A DNA stretch of 36,827 nt from Aldersonia kunmingensis (GCF_001646865.1 NZ_LRRB01000175.1:1-36827); one strand, 5' to 3'. Shown: positions 15,986 through 24,387, numbered from the stretch's first letter. Program-made: numbers and translations. Notes: generated by a model from the letters alone, not told the origin.

Positions 15986-16492
15986 TCAGCGGCGCCCGTA
16001 GCAGCCACGGACATACGCAGCCTGCCCGACATGTTCGAGGTCGTCGTCGAGCACGCTGATGAGGCGGACACCAAGCGTCACCGGCGGGTCCCAGCGCTCG
16101 TCGACGATCCGGTCGAGATCGGATTCGGTGAGGCCAGCGAGGTATCCGAGCGTCTGCTCGTGCACCGCGTCGTAGTACCCGCTGAGAAGTTCCGCGGACA
16201 CGTCCACCTGTGCGACCTCGTCGGCAGAGTGCCCGTAACCATGCGCGTGGACATCGAATGGCAGCGCGAACCGTTCGTGCCAACCCTGCGCGGTCCACAC
16301 CTGTTCGATGCCCGCGACGTCGGCGACGTGATCGTCTTGCACGCGGGTCAGGTGCCAGATCAACCAGGCGATGGTGTTCGCTCCGCCATCGACGCGAAAG
16401 GTGAGCGCATCGGCGGGGAGATCACTCAACACGCCGTGCACGCTTTCACGGATACGGCCGAAGGCGTCGGTCAGAACGGCTGGCAGGTCCAT
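15986..16492 (-). CDS. DinB-like metal-binding protein (DUF664 type)
   Basis: A 168-residue four-helix-bundle protein. The N-terminal helix and IAWLIWHLTRVQDDH (His near residue 47) and the C-terminal DDDLEHVGQAAYVRG (His near 154, Asp near 150) are the usual metal-ligand helices of the DinB/YfiT family. In actinobacteria many members are mycothiol-dependent S-transferases or maleylpyruvate isomerase-like enzymes. The exact reaction cannot be inferred. It is transcribed from the same strand as the tRNA-Ser gene, separated from it by a hairpin, and no ribosome site is strong. Its stop is at the edge of the 440-bp gene-free region. Confidence 0.82.
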   Translation of the reverse strand: MDLPAVLTDAFGRIRESVHGVLSDLPADALTFRVDGGANTIAWLIWHLTRVQDDHVADVAGIEQVWTAQGWHERFALPFDVHAHGYGHSADEVAQVDVSAELLSGYYDAVHEQTLGYLAGLTESDLDRIVDERWDPPVTLGVRLISVLDDDLEHVGQAAYVRGCYGRR

Positions 16493-16557
16493 GGCGCTCC
16501 CCTCGTCGGAGTTCGCCCGCAGGCTACCTCCGATCGAGGGGCCGTGAACCCGGATTC

Positions 16558-16579
16558 GGATGCCGCCCGTGCGGCATCC
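16558..16579 (-). terminator. Hairpin terminator after tRNA-Ser
   Basis: Arms GGATGCCGC (16558-16566) and GCGGCATCC (16571-16579) give a perfect 9-bp stem with a 4-nt loop. It lies 15 bp past the 3' end of the minus-strand tRNA gene and before the DinB-like gene. There is no U-tract. Confidence 0.65.
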
Positions 16580-16594
16580 CCGCGTTCCTCGCAG

Positions 16595-16681
16595 CGGAAG
16601 CGGAGGGATTTGAACCCCCGGTGGGTTTTACGCCACGCTCGCTTTCAAGGCGAGTGCATTCGGCCGCTCTGCCACGCTTCC
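16595..16681 (-). tRNA. tRNA-Ser (anticodon UGA)
   Basis: An 87-nt gene. The acceptor stem GGAAGCG pairs with CGCTTCC, the discriminator is G, and no CCA is encoded. The anticodon stem CTCGC/GCGAG holds the loop CTTGAAA, giving anticodon TGA, which reads UCA/UCG-type serine codons. A long variable arm (as in all tRNA-Ser) and a T-loop with GGTTCAAATCC are visible. A 9-bp hairpin follows downstream. Confidence 0.95.
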
Positions 16682-16702
16682 TTCGCCGGAAATCCTATCC
16701 GG

Positions 16703-17215
16703 TCAGGAGTCGCGGTCCCCGATGACCTCGTCGACCCGCTCGAACACCTCGGCTATGACGGCGAGTTGTTCGGGCGTGAACAGGTCGATGAAATTGCGCC
16801 GGACGTCCTCGACATGGTGCGGCGCCGCGGCACGCAGCTTGTCGTAACCCACGTCGGTGAGATGTGCCAGGACGCCGCGGCCGTCTTCGAGACAGCTGCT
16901 GCGCCGGACCAAGCCTTGTTCTTCCATCCTCCGGATCTGGTGGGTTAGCCGGCTGCGTGAGGACAACACACCGTCGGCGAGGTCGCTCATTCGCAGCGAC
17001 TTTTCGGGTGACTCCGAGAGGAGCATCAGGATTCGGTATTCAGCGAGGGAGAGTGCGTGCGCGGCCTCGAGTTCGCGGTTGAGCTGATCGATCAACCGCT
17101 GATTCCCGTCCATATAGGCGCGCCACGCCCGCTGCTCGTCGGCCGATAGCCAACGGGTTGCGGGTTGGACCTGCCCGTTGGGCAAGGTCGCGGGTTCGTT
17201 TCGCACGAGTTCCAT
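16703..17215 (-). CDS. MarR family transcriptional regulator
   Basis: A winged-helix regulator of about 170 residues. The central part shows the MarR DNA-binding unit: LAEYRILMLLSESPEKSLRMSDLAD (helices before recognition), SRSRLTHQIRRMEEQGLV (recognition helix) and the wing with RRSSCLEDGRGVLAHLTDVG including the DGRG turn. The N- and C-terminal helices form the dimer. Starts at 17215 (ATG) or 17224 (GTG) are both possible, as neither has a good ribosome site. It follows the lactate monooxygenase-like gene by about 21-30 bp on the same strand, so it may be co-expressed with and control it. Confidence 0.9.
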   Translation of the reverse strand: MELVRNEPATLPNGQVQPATRWLSADEQRAWRAYMDGNQRLIDQLNRELEAAHALSLAEYRILMLLSESPEKSLRMSDLADGVLSSRSRLTHQIRRMEEQGLVRRSSCLEDGRGVLAHLTDVGYDKLRAAAPHHVEDVRRNFIDLFTPEQLAVIAEVFERVDEVIGDRDS

Positions 17216-17245
17216 ACTATTCACAGGGAATTGCCAGCTGGAGAA

Positions 17246-18421
17246 TCACGGTGCGGCGTGGAGCGTTTCGGGCCCTAGGTCGGCGATCCGCGCGCAGCCC
17301 GCGAGGCCCATCGCGATGTCGAAATCTGCGAGCAGACTGCGCAAGGCGTGGCGCGCCCCGTCGCGGCCGCCGATACCGAGTCCGTATACCCACGGCCGCC
17401 CGTAGAGCACTGCCTTCGCCCCCAAGGCCAGCGCGATCAGCACATCGGCGCCGCTGCGGACACCAGAGTCGAAGAGCACGTCTGCGCGGTCGCCGACGGC
17501 CGCCGCCACCGGAGCGAGGGCATCGAGCGCAGCGATTCCGCCATCCACCTGCCGTCCGCCGTGATTGCTCACGACGACTCCGCTGGCACCGGCGTCGACC
17601 ACCGCCCGGGCATCGTCGGGATGCTGAATTCCCTTGACCGCGACCGGGAGATCGGTCCACTCCTTCAGGCGGGCGATGTCTGCGGGCCGCACCGAATGGT
17701 TGCCGAACATGCCGATCCAGGTCAGGATCGCCAGCTGCAGCGCCTCCTGGCTCTCCTCGGGCGCGGTGGCGAGCCGTGACCGGAACACCGGATCGGACAG
17801 GTAATTCGCGATTCCCTTGCCGAGCAGGAACGGCAGATGGGCCTGCTCGAGGTCACGCGGCCGCCAGCCCAGTCCGGGCGTGTCGGCGGTGACGATGATC
17901 GCCTTCGCGCCCGCCTGTTCGGCGCGCTGGACGAACGAGCGCGCCACTTCGTCATCGGCCGGCCAGTACAGCTGGTACCACCAGTCCCCCGCCGCTGCGC
18001 CGACCTCCTCGATCGTCGACGACGCCGCGGTCGACAGCACCATGCCGATGCCGACCTCCTTCGTCGCCTCCGCGACCAGCACTTCACCGCGCGGCGCAAC
18101 CAGGTCGAGCACCCCGACCGGCGCGGTCAACACGGGTGCGTCGAGGCGCGTCCCGAGTACTTCCACCGAGAGATCGCGCGCGTCCGCCGCCGCGGTACCG
18201 CGCAGCATCCGCGGCACAATGCGATGGCGGTCGAAGGCACTCACATTGGCCGCAGCCGTCCGCTCCGCGGAGGCGCTACCTGCGATGTAGGCGAACGCTT
18301 CCGGGCTGAGCACCGCGGCCGCACGCTCTTCGAGACCCTGTGCGGTCATGGGAAATTCGGGCCGGGCGCCACCGAGTCCGGCGAAGTAGATCTCGTTCTG
18401 GAAGTTCGCGTAGTTCGCCAC
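17246..18421 (-). CDS. FMN-dependent alpha-hydroxy-acid oxidase, lactate 2-monooxygenase-like
   Basis: A 391-residue TIM-barrel flavoenzyme. It shows APVGV for FMN binding, the YQLYWP segment (about 149-154), VKGI with the FMN-contacting Lys (near 263), and the catalytic SNHGGRQVDG motif (285-294) with its active His near 287 and Arg near 290. The insertion with WRPRDLEQAHLPFL and the GNHSVRP segment fits lactate 2-monooxygenases of mycobacteria, which turn L-lactate and oxygen into acetate, CO2 and water, better than respiratory lactate dehydrogenases. Substrate is inferred by similarity only. The start ATG at 18421 gives MANYANFQNEIYF, usual for this group. It precedes a MarR gene. Confidence 0.9.
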   Translation of the reverse strand: MANYANFQNEIYFAGLGGARPEFPMTAQGLEERAAAVLSPEAFAYIAGSASAERTAAANVSAFDRHRIVPRMLRGTAAADARDLSVEVLGTRLDAPVLTAPVGVLDLVAPRGEVLVAEATKEVGIGMVLSTAASSTIEEVGAAAGDWWYQLYWPADDEVARSFVQRAEQAGAKAIIVTADTPGLGWRPRDLEQAHLPFLLGKGIANYLSDPVFRSRLATAPEESQEALQLAILTWIGMFGNHSVRPADIARLKEWTDLPVAVKGIQHPDDARAVVDAGASGVVVSNHGGRQVDGGIAALDALAPVAAAVGDRADVLFDSGVRSGADVLIALALGAKAVLYGRPWVYGLGIGGRDGARHALRSLLADFDIAMGLAGCARIADLGPETLHAAP

Positions 18422-18584
18422 GGCGGGAAGGCTACGCCCGCGCTGGTGTCCACACGCCGGAAGTCGCCAGTCCGGTTGCGCGGCGGGGTTGTATCGACGC
18501 CGACGACAACGCAGCGCGGCGGCGATTGGGCTCCAGGGGCGCCGATTAGGGGATTGGGAGATGCGCCCTAGGTAGCCTGCGAGG

Positions 18585-19574
18585 GTGTACGCGATAACGC
18601 TGCGAGAGTTCGGCGAACCCGACGTAATGGAGTGGGCCGAAGTCCCCGACGTCGAACCCGGACGCGGTCAGGTGCTGATCGACGTCGTGGCAACCGCGGT
18701 CAATCGCGCGGACGTGCTGCAGCGACGTGGCAATTACCCACCGCCTCCCGGCGCAAGTGACGTGCTCGGGCTGGAGTGCTCGGGCGTGATCGCCGAGGTC
18801 GGCGAGGGTGTCACCGGATGGCACGTGGGCGACCGGGTCTGCGCATTGCTGTCCGGCGGCGGGTACGCCGAACAGGTCGTTGTGCCGGCAACGCAGGTGC
18901 TGCCGGTGCCCGCCGGTCTCGATCTGCACGTCGCGGCGGCCCTCCCCGAGGTCGCCTGCACGGTGTGGTCCAACGTCGTGATGGCCTCGCAGCTGCGCTC
19001 CGGTCAGCTGTTCCTGGTGCACGGTGGCGGCGGTGGAATCGGCACACACGCCATCCAGGTGGCCGCTGCGCTCGGCGCGACGGTCGCGGTCACGGCCGGC
19101 TCGGCGTATAAGCTCGACCGCTGCAAGGAACTCGGCGCGGGGATCCTGATCAACTACCGCGAAGACGATTTCGTCACCGCGGTCCGCGAGCACAGCGACG
19201 GCCGCGGTGCCGACGTCATCCTGGACAATATGGGCGCGGCCTACCTGGACCGCAACGTGGACGCGCTCGCACCGGACGGCCAGCTGGTCGTGATCGGCAT
19301 GCAGGGCGGCATCATGGGCGAACTCAATATCGCCAAGCTGCTCGGCAAGCGCGGCACCGTGCGCGCGACGGGCTTGCGCTACCGCCCCGAACGCGGGCGG
19401 TCCAGCAAGGCGGAGATCGTCGCGTCGGTCGTGGAGCATGTCTGGCCGATGTTGGCCGACGGCCGTGTCCGACCGATCGTGCACGCGGAACTGCCGATCG
19501 CCGAGGCTGCCGAGGGTCATCGCCTGTTGGATTCCGACGAGACCGTCGGCAAGGTGGTCCTGCGAGTGCGCTGA
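18585..19574 (+). CDS. Quinone oxidoreductase (zinc-independent MDR family), Rv3777-like
   Basis: A 329-residue NADPH-dependent reductase of the QOR/PIG3 type. It has the N-terminal GroES-like fold with NRADVLQRRGNYPPPPG, the typical quinone reductase loop, and a Rossmann domain with HGGGGGIGTHAIQ in place of the AxxGxxG glycine loop. No structural or catalytic zinc ligands are seen. The start is GTG at 18585, giving MYAITLREFGEP, as in relatives. It is followed by the convergent cysteine-desulfurase-like gene, the same order as Rv3777-Rv3778c in M. tuberculosis. It likely reduces quinones or alpha,beta-unsaturated carbonyls; the physiological substrate is unknown. Confidence 0.92.
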   Translation: MYAITLREFGEPDVMEWAEVPDVEPGRGQVLIDVVATAVNRADVLQRRGNYPPPPGASDVLGLECSGVIAEVGEGVTGWHVGDRVCALLSGGGYAEQVVVPATQVLPVPAGLDLHVAAALPEVACTVWSNVVMASQLRSGQLFLVHGGGGGIGTHAIQVAAALGATVAVTAGSAYKLDRCKELGAGILINYREDDFVTAVREHSDGRGADVILDNMGAAYLDRNVDALAPDGQLVVIGMQGGIMGELNIAKLLGKRGTVRATGLRYRPERGRSSKAEIVASVVEHVWPMLADGRVRPIVHAELPIAEAAEGHRLLDSDETVGKVVLRVR

Positions 19575-19587
19575 CCGCGCCTACAAC

Positions 19588-19686
19588 GCCGACAGTTCGC
19601 AGGAGCGGCGGCTAAGCGCCGACAGTCGCAGAAGCGGCGGCTAAAGCGCCGACAGTCGCAGAAGCGGCGGCTAAAGCGCCGACAGT
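19588..19686. repeat. 30-bp tandem repeats between convergent genes
   Basis: Three units (19588-19617, 19618-19647, 19648-19677) and 9 bp of a fourth. Units 2 and 3 are identical; unit 1 has an extra T, one missing A and one A/G change. Each unit contains a 5-bp stem CGGCG-N7-CGCCG able to form a small hairpin. The last unit overlaps the 3' end of the downstream minus-strand gene and includes its TAG stop (19671-19673). The array might act as stacked terminators. Confidence 0.9.
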
Positions 19687-20870
19687 GCATTGACGAGCAG
19701 GTCGATCTCTTTGCGCGTCGTGTACGGCGCCAGGCCGACGCTCACGGCGCCGCCCTCATCGTTGTGGCCGAGCGCGTCCAGCAGGCGACTGCCGTACGGG
19801 CTTCCGCTGTACACCGCGATCCGCTTCTCGGCGAGTTTCGCCGCGACCTTCTCCGCACTGATTCCATCGACCGTGAAGCCGATCGCCGGAATGCGGCTCG
19901 CTGGCTGACCGATCACGTTGATATTGGGCAGACGCTGCAGCGACGCGATCGCGTGGTCGAGCAGCGTGTCGTGATAGAGCTGCTGCGAGCCGAGCGAGAC
20001 CTCGATCCGGTGCCTCCGCGATCCCGTCGCGTCCTCGGAGAGATTTGCCAGGTACTCGATCGACGTGACGAGCCCGGCAAGCATCGCGTAGTTGTGCGCG
20101 CCGACCTCGAGCCTCTCGGGTCCGGTGGCATCGGGGTTCAAGGAGATGGCGGGGATGCGATCAAGGAACGAGGGATCACGGAACACCAGCGCGCCAACCT
20201 GCGGTCCACCCCAGGCCGGGGCTGAAACCGCCATCACGTCCGCACCGAGTTCGTGGATGTCGAGGACGGCGTAAGGAGCAGCGGCCGCGGCGTCGAGCAC
20301 CAGCAGTCCTCCGACGGAGTGGATCCGGTCCGCGGCCACGCGCACATCCGGCGCGGTACCCACGATTGGAGACGCCGCAGTCAGCGCGACAAGCCGAGTA
20401 GTCGGTCCGACGAGTTCCTCGAACTGCCAGGCCGGCATCTCGCACGTGTCGATCTCGACCTCGGCCCACCGCACATGCGCCCCGGACCGGTTGGCGATGC
20501 GCAACCATGGCGCGACATTCGACTCGTCATCGAGCCGGGACAGCACCATGCCGGTGCCGAGTCCGAGGCGCGAATTCAGCGATTCCGCGAGGGTGGACAT
20601 GAGCAGCGTCCGGTCCGGTCCGAGCACCACACCGTCCGGGTCGCCACCGACCAGATCGGCGACAGCTTCCCGTGCCGCGGCAAGCACCTCACGACTGCGT
20701 TTCGCGGACACGTGCCCGCCGGTGTGCGAGTTTGCCGTGGTGCGAAAGCCCGTTGACACCGAGCGCGAAACCGCGTCGGGTACCTGCATGCCGTTTTGTG
20801 GATCGAGATGCACCCAACCGTCGCCGAGGGACGGGATTAGTCCTCGAACTCGGGCGACGTCGTAAACCAT
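19671..20870 (-). CDS. Cysteine desulfurase-like protein lacking the PLP lysine (Rv3778c-like)
   Basis: A 399-residue class V aminotransferase fold protein starting MVYDVARVRGLIPSLGDG, matching the start of the Rv3778c group. In true cysteine desulfurases the cofactor site reads (V)DGAQ-x2-PH and SGHK-x2-GP. Here the corresponding segments are LDAAAAAPY (about 192-200) and VSAPAWGGPQVG (215-226). So the Gln, the His and the Schiff-base Lys are all changed, while the PLP-binding Asp and the later YTTRKEIDLL motif are kept. It may be a non-catalytic or altered member. Catalytic action as a sulfur donor is unlikely. It is divergent from bpa. The ATG at 20870 was preferred over a TTG 15 bp upstream. 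Confidence 0.85.
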   Translation of the reverse strand: MVYDVARVRGLIPSLGDGWVHLDPQNGMQVPDAVSRSVSTGFRTTANSHTGGHVSAKRSREVLAAAREAVADLVGGDPDGVVLGPDRTLLMSTLAESLNSRLGLGTGMVLSRLDDESNVAPWLRIANRSGAHVRWAEVEIDTCEMPAWQFEELVGPTTRLVALTAASPIVGTAPDVRVAADRIHSVGGLLVLDAAAAAPYAVLDIHELGADVMAVSAPAWGGPQVGALVFRDPSFLDRIPAISLNPDATGPERLEVGAHNYAMLAGLVTSIEYLANLSEDATGSRRHRIEVSLGSQQLYHDTLLDHAIASLQRLPNINVIGQPASRIPAIGFTVDGISAEKVAAKLAEKRIAVYSGSPYGSRLLDALGHNDEGGAVSVGLAPYTTRKEIDLLVNALSAL

Positions 20871-21000
20871 TGGCAGCACTCTCAATGTTGACAGATTTGT
20901 CGGTGTGACCTGCGTTCAAATGTGTAACACAGCCATCGACGGTCATGCGGACGCACCCGCGCCTCATCGCGCCCGGTGCCGGAAGGGACAATATAGAGTC

Positions 21001-21555
21001 ATGAGCCCATCGGACAATGAGCAAGTCGTCGTTGTCGGGCCGGACGGCCGTCCGCTCGGCATGCCCAACTCGGAATCCACCGCAGCGCTCGGTGAACAGG
21101 GCGCCGACGCCCCGACCGACGGCGACACGCTGTCGGACATGGTCGAGCAGCCTGCGAAGGTTATGCGGATCGGCACGATGATCAAGCAGTTGCTCGAAGA
21201 GGTCCGCGCTGCGCCGCTCGACGACGCCAGCCGCAGTCGGCTCGCAGCGATCCACAAATCATCGATCCGCGAGCTGGAGCAGGGTTTGGCCCCCGAACTG
21301 CGCGAGGAACTCGAACGTCTCGCGCTGCCGTTCAGCGAGGACTCAGTGCCGTCCGATGCGGAGCTGCGGATCGCGCAGGCCCAGCTCGTCGGCTGGCTCG
21401 AGGGGCTGTTCCACGGCATCCAGACGGCCCTGTTCGCGCAGCAGATGGCGGCCCGTGCCCAGCTCGAGCAGATGCGCCAAGGTGCCCTGCCGCCCGGCAT
21501 CCACGCCGGCGAGCAAGGGCGGGGCGCCACCGGGGGCAGCGGCCAGTACCTCTGA
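21001..21555 (+). CDS. bpa: Bacterial proteasome activator Bpa (PafE)
   Basis: A 184-residue helical ring-forming protein that opens the 20S proteasome gate without ATP. The C-terminus GGSGQYL is the HbYX-type gate-opening motif (Gln-Tyr-Leu) of Bpa/PafE and matches the M. tuberculosis protein closely. The middle (KVMRIGTMIKQLLEEVR, then RLAAIHKSSIRELEQGL and LVGWLEGLFHGIQTALFAQQ) is the four-helix bundle that forms the dodecamer. The N-terminal 45 residues are polar and probably flexible. A GGAAGGG ribosome site lies about 13 nt upstream. In M. tuberculosis the gene (Rv3780) also lies just before the Wzt/GlfT1/Wzm genes, and this order of neighbours is kept here. Confidence 0.95.
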   Translation: MSPSDNEQVVVVGPDGRPLGMPNSESTAALGEQGADAPTDGDTLSDMVEQPAKVMRIGTMIKQLLEEVRAAPLDDASRSRLAAIHKSSIRELEQGLAPELREELERLALPFSEDSVPSDAELRIAQAQLVGWLEGLFHGIQTALFAQQMAARAQLEQMRQGALPPGIHAGEQGRGATGGSGQYL

Positions 21556-21616
21556 CGGTCGCCCGGCAGCCAACCGCACTACCGCCTGCGGCGAATGTGT
21601 GCCGCTGGTCGGCGGG

Positions 21617-21622
21617 TACCCT
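21617..21622 (+). promoter_or_regulatory. -10 box for a leaderless wzm transcript
   Basis: TACCCT fits TANNNT and ends 8 nt before the GTG start of wzm, the usual distance to a transcription start. No ribosome site lies between, so the mRNA probably begins at the start codon. Confidence 0.45.
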
Positions 21623-21630
21623 CGGACCTC

Positions 21631-22497
21631 GTGTCAACTGCTGCCATGGATGCCGCGTCCCCGGCTCCACCCGTCTCGGACTCGCATACCTTCCGGCGCG
21701 GGTTCCGGGATCTGCGGCAAGGACTGACCCAGCGCGAGCTGTGGCTGTCGCTTGGCTGGCAGGACATCAAGCAGCGGTACCGGCGGTCCGTGCTCGGCCC
21801 GTTCTGGATCACCATTGCGACCGGCCTGCAGGCCGCCGCTATGGGCATCCTCTACTCGGCGCTGCTCGATATCCCGCTCAGTGAATTCCTGCCCTATGTG
21901 ACCGTCGGCCTGATCGTCTGGAACCTGATCAGCGCGTCGATCCTGGAAGGCTCCGAGGTTTTCATCGCCAACGAGGGCCTGATCAAACAGCTGCCTTCGG
22001 CGCTGAGCGTCCACGTGTACCGCCTCGTGTGGCGGCAGATGCTGTTCCTCGCGCACAACCTGGTCATCTACCTGGTGTTGCTGGTCGCGTTCAGTGTGTG
22101 GCGCGACCTGGACTGGTCGGTACTGCTGGCCATTCCAGCGCTGGTGTTGCTGCTGCTCAACGCGATGTGGGTATCGCTGGTGTTCGGCATTTTCTCCACC
22201 CGATACCGCGACATCGCGCCGATATTGAGCAGCACCACGCTGATGCTGTTCGTCCTGACGCCAGTCATGTGGACGACGAAGAGCCTGGAAGCACAGGGCG
22301 GCGACGTCGCAGAACGGGCCCGGCTCGCCGAACTCGTGCCCACATTCCACTACCTCGAGATCGTGCGCGCGCCGCTGCTCGGCGAGCCATGCGAGGCGTA
22401 CCACTGGTACATCGTCATCGGCATCACCGTTGTTGGCTGGGCGGTCGCGCTGCTGGCGCTGCAGAAATACCGGGCCCGCGTCCCATACTGGGTCTGA
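21631..22497 (+). CDS. wzm: Galactan ABC exporter, permease subunit Wzm (Rv3783-like)
   Basis: A 288-residue ABC-2 type permease. After a 40-residue cytoplasmic start, the RELWLSLGWQDIKQRYRRSVLGPFW stretch (shown by its QDIKQRYRRS core) is the hallmark interface helix of Wzm-type exporters. Six membrane helices follow. VPYWV at the C-terminus, LSVHVYRLVWRQM and NEGLIKQLPSALS closely match M. tuberculosis Rv3783. With Wzt it moves the lipid-linked galactan across the membrane. The start is GTG at 21631 (MSTAAMDAASP), with a leaderless-type box before it; an earlier in-frame ATG lacks family support. It overlaps no neighbour: bpa ends 75 bp upstream and wzt starts 29 bp downstream. Confidence 0.94.
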   Translation: MSTAAMDAASPAPPVSDSHTFRRGFRDLRQGLTQRELWLSLGWQDIKQRYRRSVLGPFWITIATGLQAAAMGILYSALLDIPLSEFLPYVTVGLIVWNLISASILEGSEVFIANEGLIKQLPSALSVHVYRLVWRQMLFLAHNLVIYLVLLVAFSVWRDLDWSVLLAIPALVLLLLNAMWVSLVFGIFSTRYRDIAPILSSTTLMLFVLTPVMWTTKSLEAQGGDVAERARLAELVPTFHYLEIVRAPLLGEPCEAYHWYIVIGITVVGWAVALLALQKYRARVPYWV

Positions 22498-22526
22498 CGA
22501 GTTTCACGAGCGGAGCAACGGACAGA

Positions 22527-23402
22527 GTGACTGAGCATGTGAGCATCGAGACCCACGACGCGTGGGTCGAGTTCCCGATTTTCGACGCCAAGTCGCGCTC
22601 GCTGAAGAAGGCGTTCCTCGGCAAGGCCGGCGGCGCGATCGGCCGCAACTCCTCCGACGTCGTGGTGGTCGAGGCGCTGCGCGAGATCACCCTGTCACTC
22701 AAGGAGGGTGACCGCGTCGGCCTGGTCGGGCACAACGGCGCGGGCAAGTCGACACTGCTGCGGCTGCTGGCAGGGATCTACGAACCCTCGCGCGGTTCCG
22801 CGCAGATCCGTGGCCGGGTGGCACCGGTGTTCGATCTCGGCGTCGGGATGGACCCAGAGATCTCCGGCTACGAGAACATCATCATCCGGGGCCTGTTCCT
22901 AGGTCAGACACGCAAGCAGATGCTGGCGAAGGTTGACGAGATCGCCGAGTTCACCGAACTCGGCGAATACCTCGCCATGCCGCTGCGCACCTACTCCACC
23001 GGTATGCGCGTACGGCTCGCTATGGGCGTGGTGACCAGCATCGACCCGGAGATCCTGCTGCTCGACGAGGGCATCGGCGCGGTCGACGCGGAGTTCATGA
23101 AGAAAGCCCGGACGCGGTTGCAGGAACTCGTCGCCCGCTCGGGCATTCTCGTGTTCGCCAGCCACTCCAACGAGTTCCTCGCGCAGCTGTGCGACAGCGC
23201 GATGTGGATCGATCACGGCCAGATCCGGATGCACGGCGGGATCGAAGAAGTTGTGCGCGCCTACGAGGGCCCGGAGGCCGGGGATCACGTGGCACGGACG
23301 CTCGCCGAGATCGCTGCGCACGATGCCGACGCCACGAACGCGGGCGACCAAAGTTCCTCCGAGGAGGCAGCCACCGCCGGCGCCGACGGTGGTCGCGCGT
23401 GA
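22527..23402 (+). CDS. wzt: Galactan ABC exporter, ATPase subunit Wzt (Rv3781-like)
   Basis: A 291-residue ABC ATPase. It has Walker A GHNGAGKST (about 68-76), the signature loop as YSTGMRVRLAMG (156-167), Walker B ILLLDE (176-181) and H-loop ASHS. The GRVAPVFDLGVGMDPEISGYENI block is diagnostic for polysaccharide exporters. The N-terminal 40 residues (DAWVEFPIFDAKSRSLKK) form the gate helix region of Wzt proteins. There is no C-terminal carbohydrate-binding domain; after about residue 255 only an acidic Ala/Ser tail follows, as in M. tuberculosis. The start is GTG at 22527. Its stop overlaps the start of glfT1 by 3 bases, so translation is coupled. Confidence 0.95.
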   Translation: MTEHVSIETHDAWVEFPIFDAKSRSLKKAFLGKAGGAIGRNSSDVVVVEALREITLSLKEGDRVGLVGHNGAGKSTLLRLLAGIYEPSRGSAQIRGRVAPVFDLGVGMDPEISGYENIIIRGLFLGQTRKQMLAKVDEIAEFTELGEYLAMPLRTYSTGMRVRLAMGVVTSIDPEILLLDEGIGAVDAEFMKKARTRLQELVARSGILVFASHSNEFLAQLCDSAMWIDHGQIRMHGGIEEVVRAYEGPEAGDHVARTLAEIAAHDADATNAGDQSSSEEAATAGADGGRA

Positions 23403-24283
23403 CGCGCATCGTTGCTGTCGTCGTCACACACAAGCGCCGCGAACTGCTCGCGGAGTCGCTTGCTGCGGTCGCGGATCAGAAGCGTCCTGTCGACCACCTG
23501 ATCGTCGTCGACAACGGCAATGAGCCCGACGTCCGCACCCTCGTCGAGGGGCAGCCGGTACCTGCCACCTATCTCGGCTCGCAGCACAACCTGGGCGGTG
23601 CCGGTGGTTTCGCGCTCGGCATCCTGCACGCGCTGTCGATCGGCGCGGACTGGGTGTGGCTCGCCGACGACGATGGTCGCCCCGAGGGGCCCGAAGTGCT
23701 CGCAACCCTGCTCGGCTGCGCGGAACGGCACGGCCTCGCCGAGGTTTCCCCGGTGGTGTGCGATATCGACGACCCGGACAGCTTGGCGTTCCCGCTGCGT
23801 CGCGGTGTCGTGTGGCGGCGTAAGCGGTCCGAGCTCGGCGCCGAGGATCTGCTGCCCGGGATTGCTTCACTGTTCAACGGAGCGCTGATCTCAGCCGCCG
23901 CGATCGACGCGGTCGGCGTGCCGGATCTGCGCCTGTTCGTCCGTGGCGACGAGGTGGATGTGCACCGGCGGCTCGTCCGGTCCGGGCTGCCGTTCGGCAC
24001 GTGCCTGCAGACCGCCTACCTGCACCCCAATGGTGCGGCGGAGTTCAAGCCGATCCTCGGCGGGCGGATGCACACGCAGTACCCCGACGACGAGACCAAG
24101 CGCTACTTCACCTACCGCAACCGTGGCTACCTGATGGCACAGCCCGGAATGCGTCGGCTGCTCCCGCAGGAATGGCTGCGTTTCGGCTGGTTCTTCCTCA
24201 TTACCCGGCGCGATCCGGCCGGCCTGCGGGAGTGGCTCCGGCTGCGCAAGCTCGGCCGCAAGGAGCACTTCCGCAAGCCCTGA
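23399..24283 (+). CDS. glfT1: Galactofuranosyltransferase GlfT1
   Basis: A 294-residue GT2 enzyme that adds the first galactofuranose residues to the rhamnose-GlcNAc linker on decaprenyl diphosphate, on the inner face of the membrane. Seen are the GT-A fold start VAVVVTHKRRELL, the metal-binding DDD (about 90-92 in WLADDDG), the catalytic-base region FVRGDEVD (180-187) and a C-terminal WFFLITRRDPAGLREWLR helix. Length fits Rv3782 (about 300). The GTG start at 23399 lies within the stop of wzt, giving a coupled overlap. It completes the Wzm-Wzt-GlfT1 set; in M. tuberculosis the order of the three differs. Confidence 0.94.
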   Translation: MTRIVAVVVTHKRRELLAESLAAVADQKRPVDHLIVVDNGNEPDVRTLVEGQPVPATYLGSQHNLGGAGGFALGILHALSIGADWVWLADDDGRPEGPEVLATLLGCAERHGLAEVSPVVCDIDDPDSLAFPLRRGVVWRRKRSELGAEDLLPGIASLFNGALISAAAIDAVGVPDLRLFVRGDEVDVHRRLVRSGLPFGTCLQTAYLHPNGAAEFKPILGGRMHTQYPDDETKRYFTYRNRGYLMAQPGMRRLLPQEWLRFGWFFLITRRDPAGLREWLRLRKLGRKEHFRKP

Positions 24284-24387
24284 CACAAGGGATGCGCGGC
24301 CCGGCAGGCGATAAATACGTTGCCGTCGCGCAGGTGGACCTGGGATGCTGAGGTCGGATACCAACAGTGCAAGGGAGTGAGTGCCGC

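Noticed and set aside
19588-19686. CRISPR array
   Set aside because: Units are contiguous without spacers and few in number.
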